From Flavobacterium sp. YJ01 (GTDB taxonomy: Bacteria > Bacteroidota > Bacteroidia > Flavobacteriales > Flavobacteriaceae), in the NCBI RefSeq assembly GCF_029320955.1, contig NZ_CP119757.1, forward strand, positions 1 through 64,000: a stretch of 64,000 bases of DNA, written 5' to 3'. The position numbers and the translations under genes were made by a program. The notes under the pieces were generated by a model. It did not search any database, was not told the origin of the DNA, and was given only the letters and a program-made list of their open reading frames with translations. This document shows positions 7,225-16,567 of this stretch, piece after piece. Numbering within the stretch: the first letter of the stretch is position 1; every line of letters begins with the position of its first letter.

Positions 7225-9051
7225 ATGGACAGTTCACATATCAAAGTAATATTTGAAGATTACTTAAAAACAGTTAATTCAAATCATGCTTTACTTATCA
7301 ATGGGAGCTGGGGAAGCGGTAAAACTTATTTTTGGAAAGATTCTTTAAGTAAAATCTGTGATGAGAATAACTACAAAACATTATATATTTCACTAAATGG
7401 ACTGAGTAAAATAGAAACACTGGATTATCAGTTAAAGATTAAACTTATCCCTTTTCTAAATAAATTAGACTCCAAAAAGGCTGCCTCATTTCTTAATTTG
7501 TTAAGAAATATAGGAGGAAAAATTATACACAGCAAATACAATGTCAGTCCTGAAGAAATTTTAAAAGATGTTGAAGTTGACACTGCACTTTTTTCAAAAC
7601 GGGTAATATGTTTTGATGACCTCGAAAGATGCAATATTCCTTTAAGCGAAGTGCTGGGATACATAAATAATTTTGTCGAACATAAAAACTCAAAAGTTCT
7701 CATCCTATCCGATGAATCCAAAATACTAAATAAGGAGAATTTAAATGACTCGACTTATAGCTCTATTAAAGAAAAAGTTATTGGCAGGTTATTGAATTTC
7801 ACTAATGATTTAAATCATATCTTCCCATTTTTTATAGAAAGATATAAAAGTTCGGATTATGAATTCTCATCTTTCCTAGATCAGAATAAATCATTAATAC
7901 TTGAAATTTTAGCAGAGTTTAAAGAAGAAAACCTAAGGAATTTATCTTTTTATCTTGAAGCTTTAAATAAATTATATCCTGTTCTAAAATCAAACATAGA
8001 GTTAAAAAAGGAAATCATATTATTTACATTGATTATAACACTGGAGTTTAAAAAAGGCAGACTAAATTCCAGCGACGATAACAATTTTAATGATCTTGAT
8101 TTATTGACCCCATCCTACGTGATGTTCAATTTCGATCCTTCATTTAGCCTACTTTCGAAAAAAAGTGAAAAGACTCCCAAAGAAGAAAGTGAACTGGAAA
8201 AATTCTATAATAGATATCTTTCCAATTATATACAGGATTACTTTTTTTATCCAGCTGTTTACCAGTTCATACTCACGGGTTATTTGGATCTTGAAAAATT
8301 TAATAATGAAGTTAAAAGCCGTATTCCTGTTGAGCCGACAATTGAAAATGCTACCTTCACAAATGTCGCAACAAATAAATTCAGACAGTTATCTAATGAG
8401 AAATTTAATGAAAATATTGAGCGTTTCTTACTTTTTGCAAAACAAGGCAAATATGAAATCTCGGACTATCTGCAGATTTCTAAATTTTTAAACTTCTATT
8501 CAGAAAACTCTATTATTGATCATACAAAAGATGAAATAAGGGAAATTCTGCTGGAAGGACTTCTTACTTCCAAAGAAAATATTATTCCTGTCAGCCGACC
8601 GCGAAACTTTTCATTTGATATGGATCAAAATCCTGCCGATGATAAAATATTAAGAGATAAAATTATTGAGTATCTTAATGACAGCCAGAAAGAGTTTGAA
8701 AAAGAAAAAAAGAATTCACTTTTGAATGCTATTGCAGAGAATAACTTGGAGAAGATGAAAGATATATTTGATGGATATAATTTAAACAAAGAACTATTTC
8801 ACAATTTAAGCGCTCGGAACTTATGGATGCAACTTCAATATTCTGAAAATAGGACTTTAGTCCAGTTTACCAGCCTGCTTAAACAGCGCCACGATTTTTC
8901 AAATATTAAAGATTATTATTCTGATAACAATGCTTTTTTCAAAGATCTATTAATCTGCATTGAAAATTCCGAAAGTACCGGAAATCTTCAGGCAATGCTC
9001 AAAAAAGAACTAATAGCATATCTGGAAGAAATTTGCGACAGAATGAAGTAA
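7225..9051 (+). CDS. KAP-family P-loop NTPase
   Basis: This 608-residue protein has a Walker A box GSWGSGKT at residues 27-34 and a Walker B region RVICFDDLERC at about 126-136, the pattern of KAP P-loop NTPases. A sensor-like stretch follows (KVLILSDESKI). The remaining 450 residues are helical and rich in K, E and N, with no clear function. Many KAP proteins insert membrane helices into the NTPase domain; none is obvious here. A three-helix membrane protein is encoded convergently just downstream (9090-9473) and might serve as the membrane part. KAP proteins are known in phage exclusion (PifA of plasmid F), so a defence role is plausible in this island. Confidence 0.75.
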   Translation: MDSSHIKVIFEDYLKTVNSNHALLINGSWGSGKTYFWKDSLSKICDENNYKTLYISLNGLSKIETLDYQLKIKLIPFLNKLDSKKAASFLNLLRNIGGKIIHSKYNVSPEEILKDVEVDTALFSKRVICFDDLERCNIPLSEVLGYINNFVEHKNSKVLILSDESKILNKENLNDSTYSSIKEKVIGRLLNFTNDLNHIFPFFIERYKSSDYEFSSFLDQNKSLILEILAEFKEENLRNLSFYLEALNKLYPVLKSNIELKKEIILFTLIITLEFKKGRLNSSDDNNFNDLDLLTPSYVMFNFDPSFSLLSKKSEKTPKEESELEKFYNRYLSNYIQDYFFYPAVYQFILTGYLDLEKFNNEVKSRIPVEPTIENATFTNVATNKFRQLSNEKFNENIERFLLFAKQGKYEISDYLQISKFLNFYSENSIIDHTKDEIREILLEGLLTSKENIIPVSRPRNFSFDMDQNPADDKILRDKIIEYLNDSQKEFEKEKKNSLLNAIAENNLEKMKDIFDGYNLNKELFHNLSARNLWMQLQYSENRTLVQFTSLLKQRHDFSNIKDYYSDNNAFFKDLLICIENSESTGNLQAMLKKELIAYLEEICDRMK

Positions 9052-9089
9052 CTTCTGTATTATTAAACAATAATTCTAAAAAATTATTA

Positions 9090-9473
9090 TTAGTGTAAAA
9101 AACTATAAACTAAATAAAAGAGTTCTATTAAGGTCAAAACTATGGCTAAAAGAACAACTTGATAAACATTTTTGCGAAAATTATCAAACTTTCCCCATTT
9201 CTCTTTATCCATCTTGTCAATGTTATAATAGATAAGCCCCATAAAACGCATTAATCCCAATTTATAAATCATTATCAGAGCCACAGAAATAAAAGGAAGG
9301 ACATTTAATATTTTTACATTTAAAGACGGGTTTTCTTTCTGCAGTAGGAATAGGAATGCCGCACTTAATATTGAGTTTAAATTAAATAAATTGTCAAGCA
9401 AACTGTCTCTGAGTTTGTCTGCTTCATTTATAGACATCTCTTGTAACTCCTGCTTTTCTTTCTTATCTTCCAT
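9090..9473 (-). CDS. Small integral membrane protein
   Basis: This 127-residue protein has a charged N-terminus (about 25 residues) and three hydrophobic segments: roughly residues 30-46 (LNSILSAAFLFLL), 55-78 (VLPFISVALIMIYKLGL) and 105-126 (VVLLAIVLTLIELFYLVYSF). It should sit in the inner membrane. No family was recognised. Its gene ends 39 bases from the end of the convergent KAP NTPase gene, a hint of a shared role but not proof of it. Small membrane proteins are common effectors in abortive-infection systems. Confidence 0.55.
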   Translation of the reverse strand: MEDKKEKQELQEMSINEADKLRDSLLDNLFNLNSILSAAFLFLLQKENPSLNVKILNVLPFISVALIMIYKLGLMRFMGLIYYNIDKMDKEKWGKFDNFRKNVYQVVLLAIVLTLIELFYLVYSFLH

Positions 9474-9612
9474 GATGGATTTTGTTTAAAATTTTATTTA
9501 CAGCTTTAATGAGAATGAAAACAAACGTCTGCTGTCATTCCATTGTAATCTAAAGATAAATTATTTGACCTTTCATTTAAAATATAATTGTTTTTTTTTA
9601 TAATTTAGTCAC

Positions 9613-9771
9613 ATGAGCATTAAGGAAAAAATAGATATGATACTTTCCATTTTAAGCGTACTATCGATTTTTAAAGTTGGTGCGAAAATCTCTTCTTCCA
9701 TTAAAATTTCATCTTTTTTTCCTCCAACAGAGCAGAATGAGATTTTAGCTGATCTAAAAAAAAAAATCTAA
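9613..9771 (+). CDS. Possible 52-residue small protein
   Basis: In a 405-base gap, an ATG at 9613 opens a frame of 52 codons ending in LADLKKKI. A promoter-like TAATTTAG (9601-9608) lies just before it. The protein has a hydrophobic first half (MILSILSVLSIFKVG) that could insert into a membrane. No other gene is seen in the gap. Codon use is compatible with a real gene, but the short length leaves this uncertain. Confidence 0.35.
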   Translation: MSIKEKIDMILSILSVLSIFKVGAKISSSIKISSFFPPTEQNEILADLKKKI

Positions 9772-9878
9772 TATTACGTAAAAGTATTAGTAATATTAAT
9801 TACCTGAAAAAGGTGTAAATATTTTTAATTATTTCTTCCAAAAATTCACTTTTTTTGAAAGTAAAAAAGTATTAAAAA

Positions 9879-10283
9879 TTATTTTTCCTCATGCATGGCT
9901 ACTCTCCATTTTTTATTTTCGACGGTCAGAAAAATTATATTTGAGTAAGTCTGTCCGTTCTCATAGATTAGTGTTTCTTCAATAAAATACAAATCATCAT
10001 CAGTTTTGCTTAACTCTGAAAATTGTCTTTTTACCTTAGAATAATCAGGAAATCCATTTTCTATAATATATTCTACAAGTGACAGCTCAAGTAATTTTGC
10101 CGTCAGATCAACAGTATCTTCATTAATCTCTACATTTGTCCTCCGCAAAATTATTTTTGCTTCAGCTTCAAAATCTTTTGAAGCAACAGCATTTCCTATA
10201 TCCTTTTTTGAAAATGCAGTTTCTAAAGAAATTATTGCCTGTTCGGGTGTATTATAATTGTAACTTGTAATTATACCGTTCAT
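9879..10283 (-). CDS. Hypothetical protein, possible NTF2-like fold
   Basis: This 134-residue cytoplasmic protein begins MNGIITSYNYNTPEQAIISLE. The order of helices followed by strands (YFIEETLIYENGQTYSNIIFLTVENKKWRV) recalls small alpha+beta proteins of the NTF2-like type, in which the last strand carries a conserved W. This is a shape-based guess. There is no signal peptide and no catalytic motif. Similar proteins can be immunity factors of toxin loci; no toxin is adjacent here. Confidence 0.5.
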   Translation of the reverse strand: MNGIITSYNYNTPEQAIISLETAFSKKDIGNAVASKDFEAEAKIILRRTNVEINEDTVDLTAKLLELSLVEYIIENGFPDYSKVKRQFSELSKTDDDLYFIEETLIYENGQTYSNIIFLTVENKKWRVAMHEEK

Positions 10284-10442
10284 TAGATCTTTATGCTATT
10301 TTTCCAATAATAAAAGTGAAAAATAATGAATATTGTTTATTTCCCAAAAAGCTTATTTCTTTTTTCCCGAAAATATGATAGAATACCATTTCTATTTTGA
10401 ATGATAGATAAACGGCAAGACTTTAAATTTCTTGCTCCTCAT

Positions 10443-10712
10443 TCAAATCTGTTTAAGCCCTTTCATCTGTTCTTCTATAAGAAGATTAAGTTTTTCTGTA
10501 AACTTATCAGTCAAATGAAATATTTTCAGTTTCCTTTCCTCTCTTATTTCATTGAGAATTCTATCGCCATCCACCATAAACCTCTCTTTATCACGGATGG
10601 AACTTTCTGCTGTTATGAAATTATTATAGGATTTAATAGAACTTGAAAGCCTGCATCTTAATTCTTCTTCAACCAAAAGCTCTTCTGATCTGGTCATGTG
10701 CGGTGTATCCAT
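10443..10712 (-). CDS. Small helical hypothetical protein
   Basis: This 89-residue protein is almost all charged helix (SEELLVEEELRCRLSSSIKS, FTEKLNLLIEEQMKGLK) with no cofactor or catalytic motif. It may form a coiled coil. Its neighbours on both sides are on the same strand, but gaps of about 140-160 bases suggest separate transcription. Function unknown. Confidence 0.5.
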   Translation of the reverse strand: MDTPHMTRSEELLVEEELRCRLSSSIKSYNNFITAESSIRDKERFMVDGDRILNEIREERKLKIFHLTDKFTEKLNLLIEEQMKGLKQI

Positions 10713-10851
10713 ATTTTTTTTTAAAGTTTTATTAATAAATTATAGAAATAAAGATTACTTAACCTAATTTAAAAAGACTTTTTTCTTTTTTCTTGAAAAT
10801 ATTTCACTGATAGGTAATCCCAAATCAAGATGACAAATACCGACTATTTAT

Positions 10852-11538
10852 TTAATGAAAAATTCGGTCTTCACCCAACATGTCCTTTATTGTTTGCACA
10901 TGCTTTTCAGAAATCTCATGATTATCACCATTTTCTACAGCTTTAGATAATACATTTACAATGTCACGTTTATTTTTATAATTTACAGTTTCATGATCTT
11001 TAATAATCTTTTTTACAACATGTATAGCTCTTGATGATTTAGTTAAGAAAGAACCGTTTGGTATAAAACTTACATCTCTAAACTCACAATCTCCAAAAAA
11101 CACTACGACTGAAAAAAATGGAATATTTTCAAACTCAGTTAGAGTTGTTTTAAGATTTTGAATATGCTTTTTATTTTGAAAAATAGGATTATAAAAATAA
11201 TACTTTTGTTTTCCATAAGCTAAAACTTGTGTCCATTTACTGTGATTTCCATTTCCAAAAATCCATCCACTATATTTTTTTACTTCAAATACAATTATTC
11301 CAACTTTTGTAGCAAGAACCAAATCTATCTGAGAATAATTTCCATCTTTATTTTTTACATATAAATCGTGAAAAATAGTTATTGATGGAAATCCCGCTTT
11401 CAAAAGTTTTAGAACTAACTGTCTCTCCGTTTTTGTCCCTCTATGAGATTTTGTCACGGTTTCTAATAATTTTTTATTTCTTATGCGTAAAACGATAAGT
11501 ATAAAAATCGCTAATAAAATTATTCCGATGATTATCAT
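10852..11538 (-). CDS. Membrane-anchored NERD-domain protein
   Basis: The 228-residue product has one N-terminal membrane helix (residues 2-19, IIIGIILLAIFILIVLRI). A nuclease-related NERD domain follows at about 33-145. The expected residues of this PD-(D/E)XK-like fold are visible: E in GTKTERQLVL, D in YSQIDLVLAT, and E and K in IIVFEVKKYSGW. The NERD domain is predicted to act on nucleic acids and is common in bacterial membrane proteins and mobile DNA. The C-terminal 80 residues have no known domain. It lies among defence-like genes, which fits a role in DNA handling, but the activity is untested. Confidence 0.75.
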   Translation of the reverse strand: MIIIGIILLAIFILIVLRIRNKKLLETVTKSHRGTKTERQLVLKLLKAGFPSITIFHDLYVKNKDGNYSQIDLVLATKVGIIVFEVKKYSGWIFGNGNHSKWTQVLAYGKQKYYFYNPIFQNKKHIQNLKTTLTEFENIPFFSVVVFFGDCEFRDVSFIPNGSFLTKSSRAIHVVKKIIKDHETVNYKNKRDIVNVLSKAVENGDNHEISEKHVQTIKDMLGEDRIFH

Positions 11539-11742
11539 AAAATATTATTTGAAATTCCTGAAATTATATTTTTTTACTGCTTCCTGAAAATACTGTCCTT
11601 ATATTCTTTTACAAGAAGATTTTCAACATAAATGATATCTTAATAATTATTACTTTAGTGAGCGGAGGACTTATTTTACAATTCGATCTTTATTTAAAAA
11701 TGGAATTAAAATACTATCCTAATAATGCAGTTTAAAACAACC

Positions 11743-12171
11743 CTAAAATCCTAATTTAGCAAAACCACTATTAGCGGTTGTCTTTTCTTCGATGTAAATA
11801 TAAGACTGCGGCGCACAGAATTCCTCTATAAAATCAGATGGCTCAATTTCCAAATCAAATTTCACAACTTTGTCTATTTTAATTGAAAACCCCTTTTCAA
11901 CGTTCTTGTAATATTCAAAAAAATCTTTTTCTGATATACCGCCAACTAGGTTAAAATCTTTCCACAAATTAGCTGGTGTATCTTCTATGATTTCTAAAAT
12001 AGTAAAATATCCAATAATCATTTTTTTTGGCATAGAGGAATAGATGAATATTTTTTCAACTTCTCGCTTGAATATTTTTTTACGAAATTCAACTTTTTTT
12101 GTCCCCGCAATTATCGCTTCTGCATAAATTGGTTTAATCGATAATATAACGCTTGTCAAAGTATTTTTCAT
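11743..12171 (-). CDS. ASCH-domain protein
   Basis: This 142-residue protein is an ASCH domain, a PUA-like fold predicted to bind RNA. The signature is at residues 10-31 (LSIKPIYAEAIIAGTKKVEF, then RKK), followed by strands at IFIYSSMP and MIIGYFTILEI. Its start codon lies 38 bases inside the upstream PIN-GNAT fusion gene, in another frame, so the two are translated from one message. The tail after residue 120 (AANSGFAKLG-like end) is short and variable. It could modulate the PIN domain of the neighbour, as ASCH/EVE proteins often sit with RNases. Confidence 0.75.
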   Translation of the reverse strand: MKNTLTSVILSIKPIYAEAIIAGTKKVEFRKKIFKREVEKIFIYSSMPKKMIIGYFTILEIIEDTPANLWKDFNLVGGISEKDFFEYYKNVEKGFSIKIDKVVKFDLEIEPSDFIEEFCAPQSYIYIEEKTTANSGFAKLGF

Positions 12172-13639
12172 TTTTTAATTCTTGATAATCAGTTTCAGAT
12201 ATTTTTGTAATTGTTTGAATTTTATTTTTAAAACTTTCCAGTTTTTTTATTTTTGCTAATTTCACTTTCTTTTCCAAGTAAGTTATCTGCCTAAATGTAA
12301 TAACGTTTAATTGCTGCTTTTCATTCAACATGTCCATTAGCTGCTGTTGCGAAAATACCGTCTTTTTACCAACAATTTTCCAAAGTTCATCAAAATCTTC
12401 AACTATTTGAATTGTTTCTAAAATCCCAACTGGCTCTATTTCTTGATTAGTTTTCGAGGAGTAAAAAAATAGCAAATCACCTTTTTTCAAATTCTTTATT
12501 TTAGAGTTTGATATATAAGCCTTTATAATTGTATTTCCCTGAATTTCATTTACGCTATCCGGTGAAGTATCAAATAGGGTTGGAACCCGCAATTGTCCAT
12601 CTTTAAAAAGATTACCATAATAATCAGGTCTAATTGGAATTGCAAATTTTGAAATTGTTAGATTGTCAATGTAAAATGGATGTATGCTTATTGAATTCTC
12701 ACTTGCCTTTATCTGTTTTTTGTCTAAACATTTTATCATTTGGATTTCAATCAATCCTTGTTTGTTTTCGAATTCTATTTTAAAGAAACCGAAGGTCTCT
12801 AAAAGCTTAATTAAATGTTCCTGTTTCTCATAAACGGTTAGATACAAATAATTTATCTTTTGATTAATACAGTATTCAAACATTTTATTGAGAAATAATT
12901 CCCCTAGTTTAATACCAAATGCAGTATCAGAAACTTTAAGCGTGCAGATTTTCAGCGCCTTTACAAATATATTTTTTAATTGGTGTTCTTCTACTGTTTC
13001 AACATTATAAATCAATATGGCCTGTAATTCATCATTAACGATCAATGTATAACATTTTCTGTTTTTAGTCAGACATTTAGCCAGCCATTTATCAAAAACG
13101 TCACCGCCATAATCTTCTCTTAAACTGTCAAAAAAACTAGAATTGAATTTATTTTCAATTTCTCTTATACTATGTTCCCTAAGAATTGGATGCGTCGGGA
13201 TTTTAATAGTAAACTGTTCTTCTAATAAACAGAGAATTTCATCAACATTTAAAACCTTCGTCTGTAACCCAATCTTTTTTGCATTTTTATGGATACCGCT
13301 GTCTTGTGTTACAAATACATCAACATAACCTTTATATAATTGGAATAATTGCTTATTATCAATTTCGTCATTTATCTTTTTCGCTCCAATATGATTATTA
13401 AATTCTAAAGTCGGTTCTGAAAAATCTTCTAATTTTTCGTATTTATCAAGCTTTGACTTTATTATTTCTTTACGATTGGTATTCTTATCTCGATCTATGT
13501 CGATAGGAATCGCATTAGGATGATAAAGGACTTTGCAATTATTGGTTATTGCTAATCTGTAAAACTCTGAAAACTGTTTATTAATGACTTTATTGTCTTC
13601 CAGGTTTATCAGAATATTTGTATCAATAAGAATTCTCAA
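12134..13639 (-). CDS. PIN-GNAT-EVE-like three-domain fusion
   Basis: This 501-residue protein appears to join three modules. Residues 1-135 are a PIN-type RNase domain: D6 and N8 in LIDTNIL, acidic D91/E92, D107 and D113 (VDVFVTQDSGI). Residues 150-305 look like a GNAT acetyltransferase (FGIKLGELFLNKMFEYC, YLYLTVYEKQEHLIKLLETF, GFFKIE). Residues 330-490 resemble an EVE/ASCH-like PUA fold (LKKGDLLFFYSSK, EPVGILETIQIVED). The PIN domain would cut RNA, GNAT would transfer an acetyl group, and the last part would bind modified nucleic acid. The gene overlaps a separate ASCH gene by 38 bases. The combination fits a toxin or defence effector; substrates are unknown. Confidence 0.7.
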   Translation of the reverse strand: MRILIDTNILINLEDNKVINKQFSEFYRLAITNNCKVLYHPNAIPIDIDRDKNTNRKEIIKSKLDKYEKLEDFSEPTLEFNNHIGAKKINDEIDNKQLFQLYKGYVDVFVTQDSGIHKNAKKIGLQTKVLNVDEILCLLEEQFTIKIPTHPILREHSIREIENKFNSSFFDSLREDYGGDVFDKWLAKCLTKNRKCYTLIVNDELQAILIYNVETVEEHQLKNIFVKALKICTLKVSDTAFGIKLGELFLNKMFEYCINQKINYLYLTVYEKQEHLIKLLETFGFFKIEFENKQGLIEIQMIKCLDKKQIKASENSISIHPFYIDNLTISKFAIPIRPDYYGNLFKDGQLRVPTLFDTSPDSVNEIQGNTIIKAYISNSKIKNLKKGDLLFFYSSKTNQEIEPVGILETIQIVEDFDELWKIVGKKTVFSQQQLMDMLNEKQQLNVITFRQITYLEKKVKLAKIKKLESFKNKIQTITKISETDYQELKNEKYFDKRYIID

Positions 13640-14281
13640 TTTGTAACTATTTTTCTTGTTTAGATTTTATTTCTAGTTTAATACCTGATAGTTTATCGCT
13701 TCCACTCATAAAATGACATAAGTTCAATTATTTAAAGATGCTTTTTCGGGCTAATATAAGAAATATTTTTACTACAATTTGTTAAACATTTTAAGGCAGT
13801 AAAAGCATTACTATCTTGGCAAAACTTTCATCAAATCATTTAAAAACTGCTGCTAAAAAAAATCGTAAAGACTGCACATTGAAAGTTAACTTTCAACTCT
13901 CTTTATAACAAGTTCAGTGTTGCATTATAGATAAAAAAACAAAGAAATCATTTATAGGTTTTACTCTCAAAAAGTAATCTTTAATACCTCCAGAAACCAT
14001 AAACATTGTAATCATTAAAATATAATTTTGATGATCCGTATAAAGTAAAGTCTCGTATAAAGCAGGCTTTTTTTCGTTGAAACTTCTAATTTATTTTGAA
14101 TTAAATAAATCTATTTTACGGAAAACCGTAAATGTTATATTCTTTTTTTTTCTATTCTTGCTTTTACTTTTTTTCCGCTTTGGGTAAAAAAACTATTTGC
14201 AGCATCAGAGTATATTTTCTTAATTAACCATTTTTATATTATCACCTTAGAACCATCTTAAAAAGAAATAAAGAGTATAAA
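13640..14281. other. Intergenic region without a recognised gene
   Basis: About 640 very AT-rich bases separate the minus-strand PIN-GNAT gene from the plus-strand DUF262 gene. No frame of convincing length or codon use was found on either strand. A small palindrome, GAAAGTTAACTTTC, lies near 13,880. The region probably holds the promoters of the two divergent genes. No clear -33/-7 pair was picked out. Confidence 0.4.
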
Positions 14282-16072
14282 ATGCAAAAATATTCAGTAA
14301 ACCAACATTTAATAGAAACTATCCTAGCTTGGGTAAATTCGGGCGAAATCGCAATTCCAGAAATCCAGAGGCCTTTTGTTTGGGATAGTTCAAAAGTTCG
14401 TGACTTAATGGACAGTTTATATCAAGGATATCCGATTGGTTATGTAATAGCATGGCGAAATCCTAACGTAAAACTGAAAGATGGAAGTCTGAGCGAGGGA
14501 AAGAAAGTCTTAATTGACGGCCAGCAGCGTGTAACAGCTCTAACAGCAGGAATTCTTGGTCAATATGTCATAAATAAAAATTATCAGCGCATAAAAATTA
14601 AGATTGCTTTTAATCCTATTGAAGAACGATTCGAAGTACAAAACCCTGCAATTTTGAAAGATAAAGTTTGGCTACATGATATCACTGATGCTTTTTCTGG
14701 AAAAATAAGTTTACTTAAATTAGTTAGAGATTATCTTGCGCTAAATCCCGAAATTGATGAGGATTTAATTGAAAAGTCATTTTCACGTTTAATCAGTATA
14801 GTAAAAAAGCCAATCGGAATGATTGAACTTGCTCCTGAATTAGATATTGAAACTGTCACTGAAATTTTCATCAGAATAAATTCAAAAGGTGTTGTTTTAA
14901 GTCAGGCAGATTTTGCAATGAGTAAAATTGCTTCTGACACAGAAAATGGTGGAAATGAATTAAGAAAAGCGATTGATTATTTTTGTCATCTAGCCATTGC
15001 TCCAGATTTTTACAAACAAATAGTAGATTACGACAAGGAATTTGCTAAAACAGATTTTTTCCAGAAAATGTCGTGGCTTAGAAACGAAAATGAAGATTTA
15101 TACGATCCAAGCTATAATGATTTAATCCGTGTTGCATTTACATCGCAGTTCAATAGAGGACGACTTTCTGATTTGGTAAGTTTACTGTCAGGAAGAAACT
15201 TTGAAACAAGAAGTTATGAAACAGAAATTGCAGAGCAATCTTTTGTAAAACTAAAAAAGGGAGTCCATAATTTTATTAATGAGACCAATTTTAAAAGGTT
15301 TCTAATGATCGTAAAATCCGCGGGATTTATTTCTCCAAAACTTATTCGCTCTCAAAATGCTTTAAATTTTGCTTACATTGTTTATCTAAAACTTAAAGAA
15401 ATTGGAGTTAATTCTGTTGCTATTGAAAGCTATGTCAGAAAGTGGCTGGTATATTCAATATTAACAGGCCGATACTCTGGCTCACCAGAGAGTACATTTG
15501 ATTATGACATAAAACAAATTTCGCAAAAACCATTTGGTGAATATTTAAAAGAAAAAGAAGAAGGAGAACTTTCCGATGCGTTTTGGAACGCATCTTTACC
15601 ACAAAGTCTGGATACTTCAGTTGCCAGCAGTCCTTATTTTCACGTCTTTCTAGCTTCACAAGTAAAAGCTAATGACAAAGGCTTTTTATCAAAAGATGTT
15701 TTGGTAAGTGATCTTATTTCATTGCGTGGCGACATTCATCATCTATTCCCAAAAGATTATTTAAGTAAAAAAGGACTTGATAGAAGCAGATATAATCAAA
15801 TTGCAAACTACGTCTACATGCAGTCAGAAGTGAATATTAAAGTTGGGAACAAACCTCCTAGTGACTACTTTGAAATTATCAAAAGTCAGATCCTAAACAA
15901 TAATAAATTGGTCAGCGGGCTCTCGAGTGAACAAGAGCTCATAGATAACTTAAAAATGAATTGTGTACCAGTCGAAATTATGGAAATGACTATCGATAAC
16001 TATCAAGAATTTCTGACTCTAAGAAGAAAATTAATGGCTCAAAAAATTAAAGAATATTACAAATCATTATAG
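14282..16072 (+). CDS. DUF262/HNH protein, GmrSD-like
   Basis: This 596-residue protein resembles fused GmrSD-type (type IV) restriction proteins. The N-terminal DUF262 part shows IPEIQRPFVW at about 24-33 and the catalytic-like DGQQRVTAL at about 79-87. The C-terminal part has an HNH-like motif (DIHHLFPKDYL near 483, then NQIANYVYM and N), as in the DUF1524 nuclease. GmrSD enzymes cut DNA carrying modified cytosines, using the DUF262 part for nucleotide hydrolysis. Its place in a defence-rich island fits this. Which modification it would recognise cannot be told. A small lipoprotein gene follows by 29 bases. Confidence 0.8.
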   Translation: MQKYSVNQHLIETILAWVNSGEIAIPEIQRPFVWDSSKVRDLMDSLYQGYPIGYVIAWRNPNVKLKDGSLSEGKKVLIDGQQRVTALTAGILGQYVINKNYQRIKIKIAFNPIEERFEVQNPAILKDKVWLHDITDAFSGKISLLKLVRDYLALNPEIDEDLIEKSFSRLISIVKKPIGMIELAPELDIETVTEIFIRINSKGVVLSQADFAMSKIASDTENGGNELRKAIDYFCHLAIAPDFYKQIVDYDKEFAKTDFFQKMSWLRNENEDLYDPSYNDLIRVAFTSQFNRGRLSDLVSLLSGRNFETRSYETEIAEQSFVKLKKGVHNFINETNFKRFLMIVKSAGFISPKLIRSQNALNFAYIVYLKLKEIGVNSVAIESYVRKWLVYSILTGRYSGSPESTFDYDIKQISQKPFGEYLKEKEEGELSDAFWNASLPQSLDTSVASSPYFHVFLASQVKANDKGFLSKDVLVSDLISLRGDIHHLFPKDYLSKKGLDRSRYNQIANYVYMQSEVNIKVGNKPPSDYFEIIKSQILNNNKLVSGLSSEQELIDNLKMNCVPVEIMEMTIDNYQEFLTLRRKLMAQKIKEYYKSL

Positions 16073-16101
16073 TGAAGAAAAAACAAACCTAAAACATTTA
16101 T

Positions 16102-16458
16102 ATGAAAATTAACTCAAAAATATATGCTTATGCATTCGTTTCGTTGATATTAGCATTTACAAGTTGCGGCGAATCAATAAAGCCTCAAGATGAACCTAAT
16201 AATAAATTAGCTCTTGAGGAAATCCTTAAAGAACCTAAAGTTAAGGAAGCCATTATTACTGATGCAAATGTTCTTTATATAACAGTAGAGGATGACGGAA
16301 CAAATCGTAATGGTTACGCGAGTTATATCTGTGAAGTTCTGCGCGAAAAAAAAGCAACAACAAACTGGGTAAAAGTGGTTAAAGTCAATTCAATTAATGA
16401 TCCTAATTCAGATAATGCTTATGGTGTTCTGTTAGGCGAATCGCACTGTGAAAATTAA
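16102..16458 (+). CDS. Small lipoprotein
   Basis: The 118-residue product has a lipoprotein signal peptide with a lipobox at FTSCGES (Cys22), so it should be anchored in a membrane. The mature part is acidic and has no known domain. It follows the GmrSD-like gene by 29 bases in the same direction and may share its transcript. An association with restriction would be unexpected for an envelope protein, so the linkage may be chance. Function unknown. Confidence 0.6.
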   Translation: MKINSKIYAYAFVSLILAFTSCGESIKPQDEPNNKLALEEILKEPKVKEAIITDANVLYITVEDDGTNRNGYASYICEVLREKKATTNWVKVVKVNSINDPNSDNAYGVLLGESHCEN

Positions 16459-16567
16459 ACTACTGGAATTTTGACGTTATCCGGCAATTAACTGAATATC
16501 TAAACAGTATAAATATTAACTTCAGCTTACTTATAGTTGGCGAGAGTAAAATTTCCAATAACCGTTA

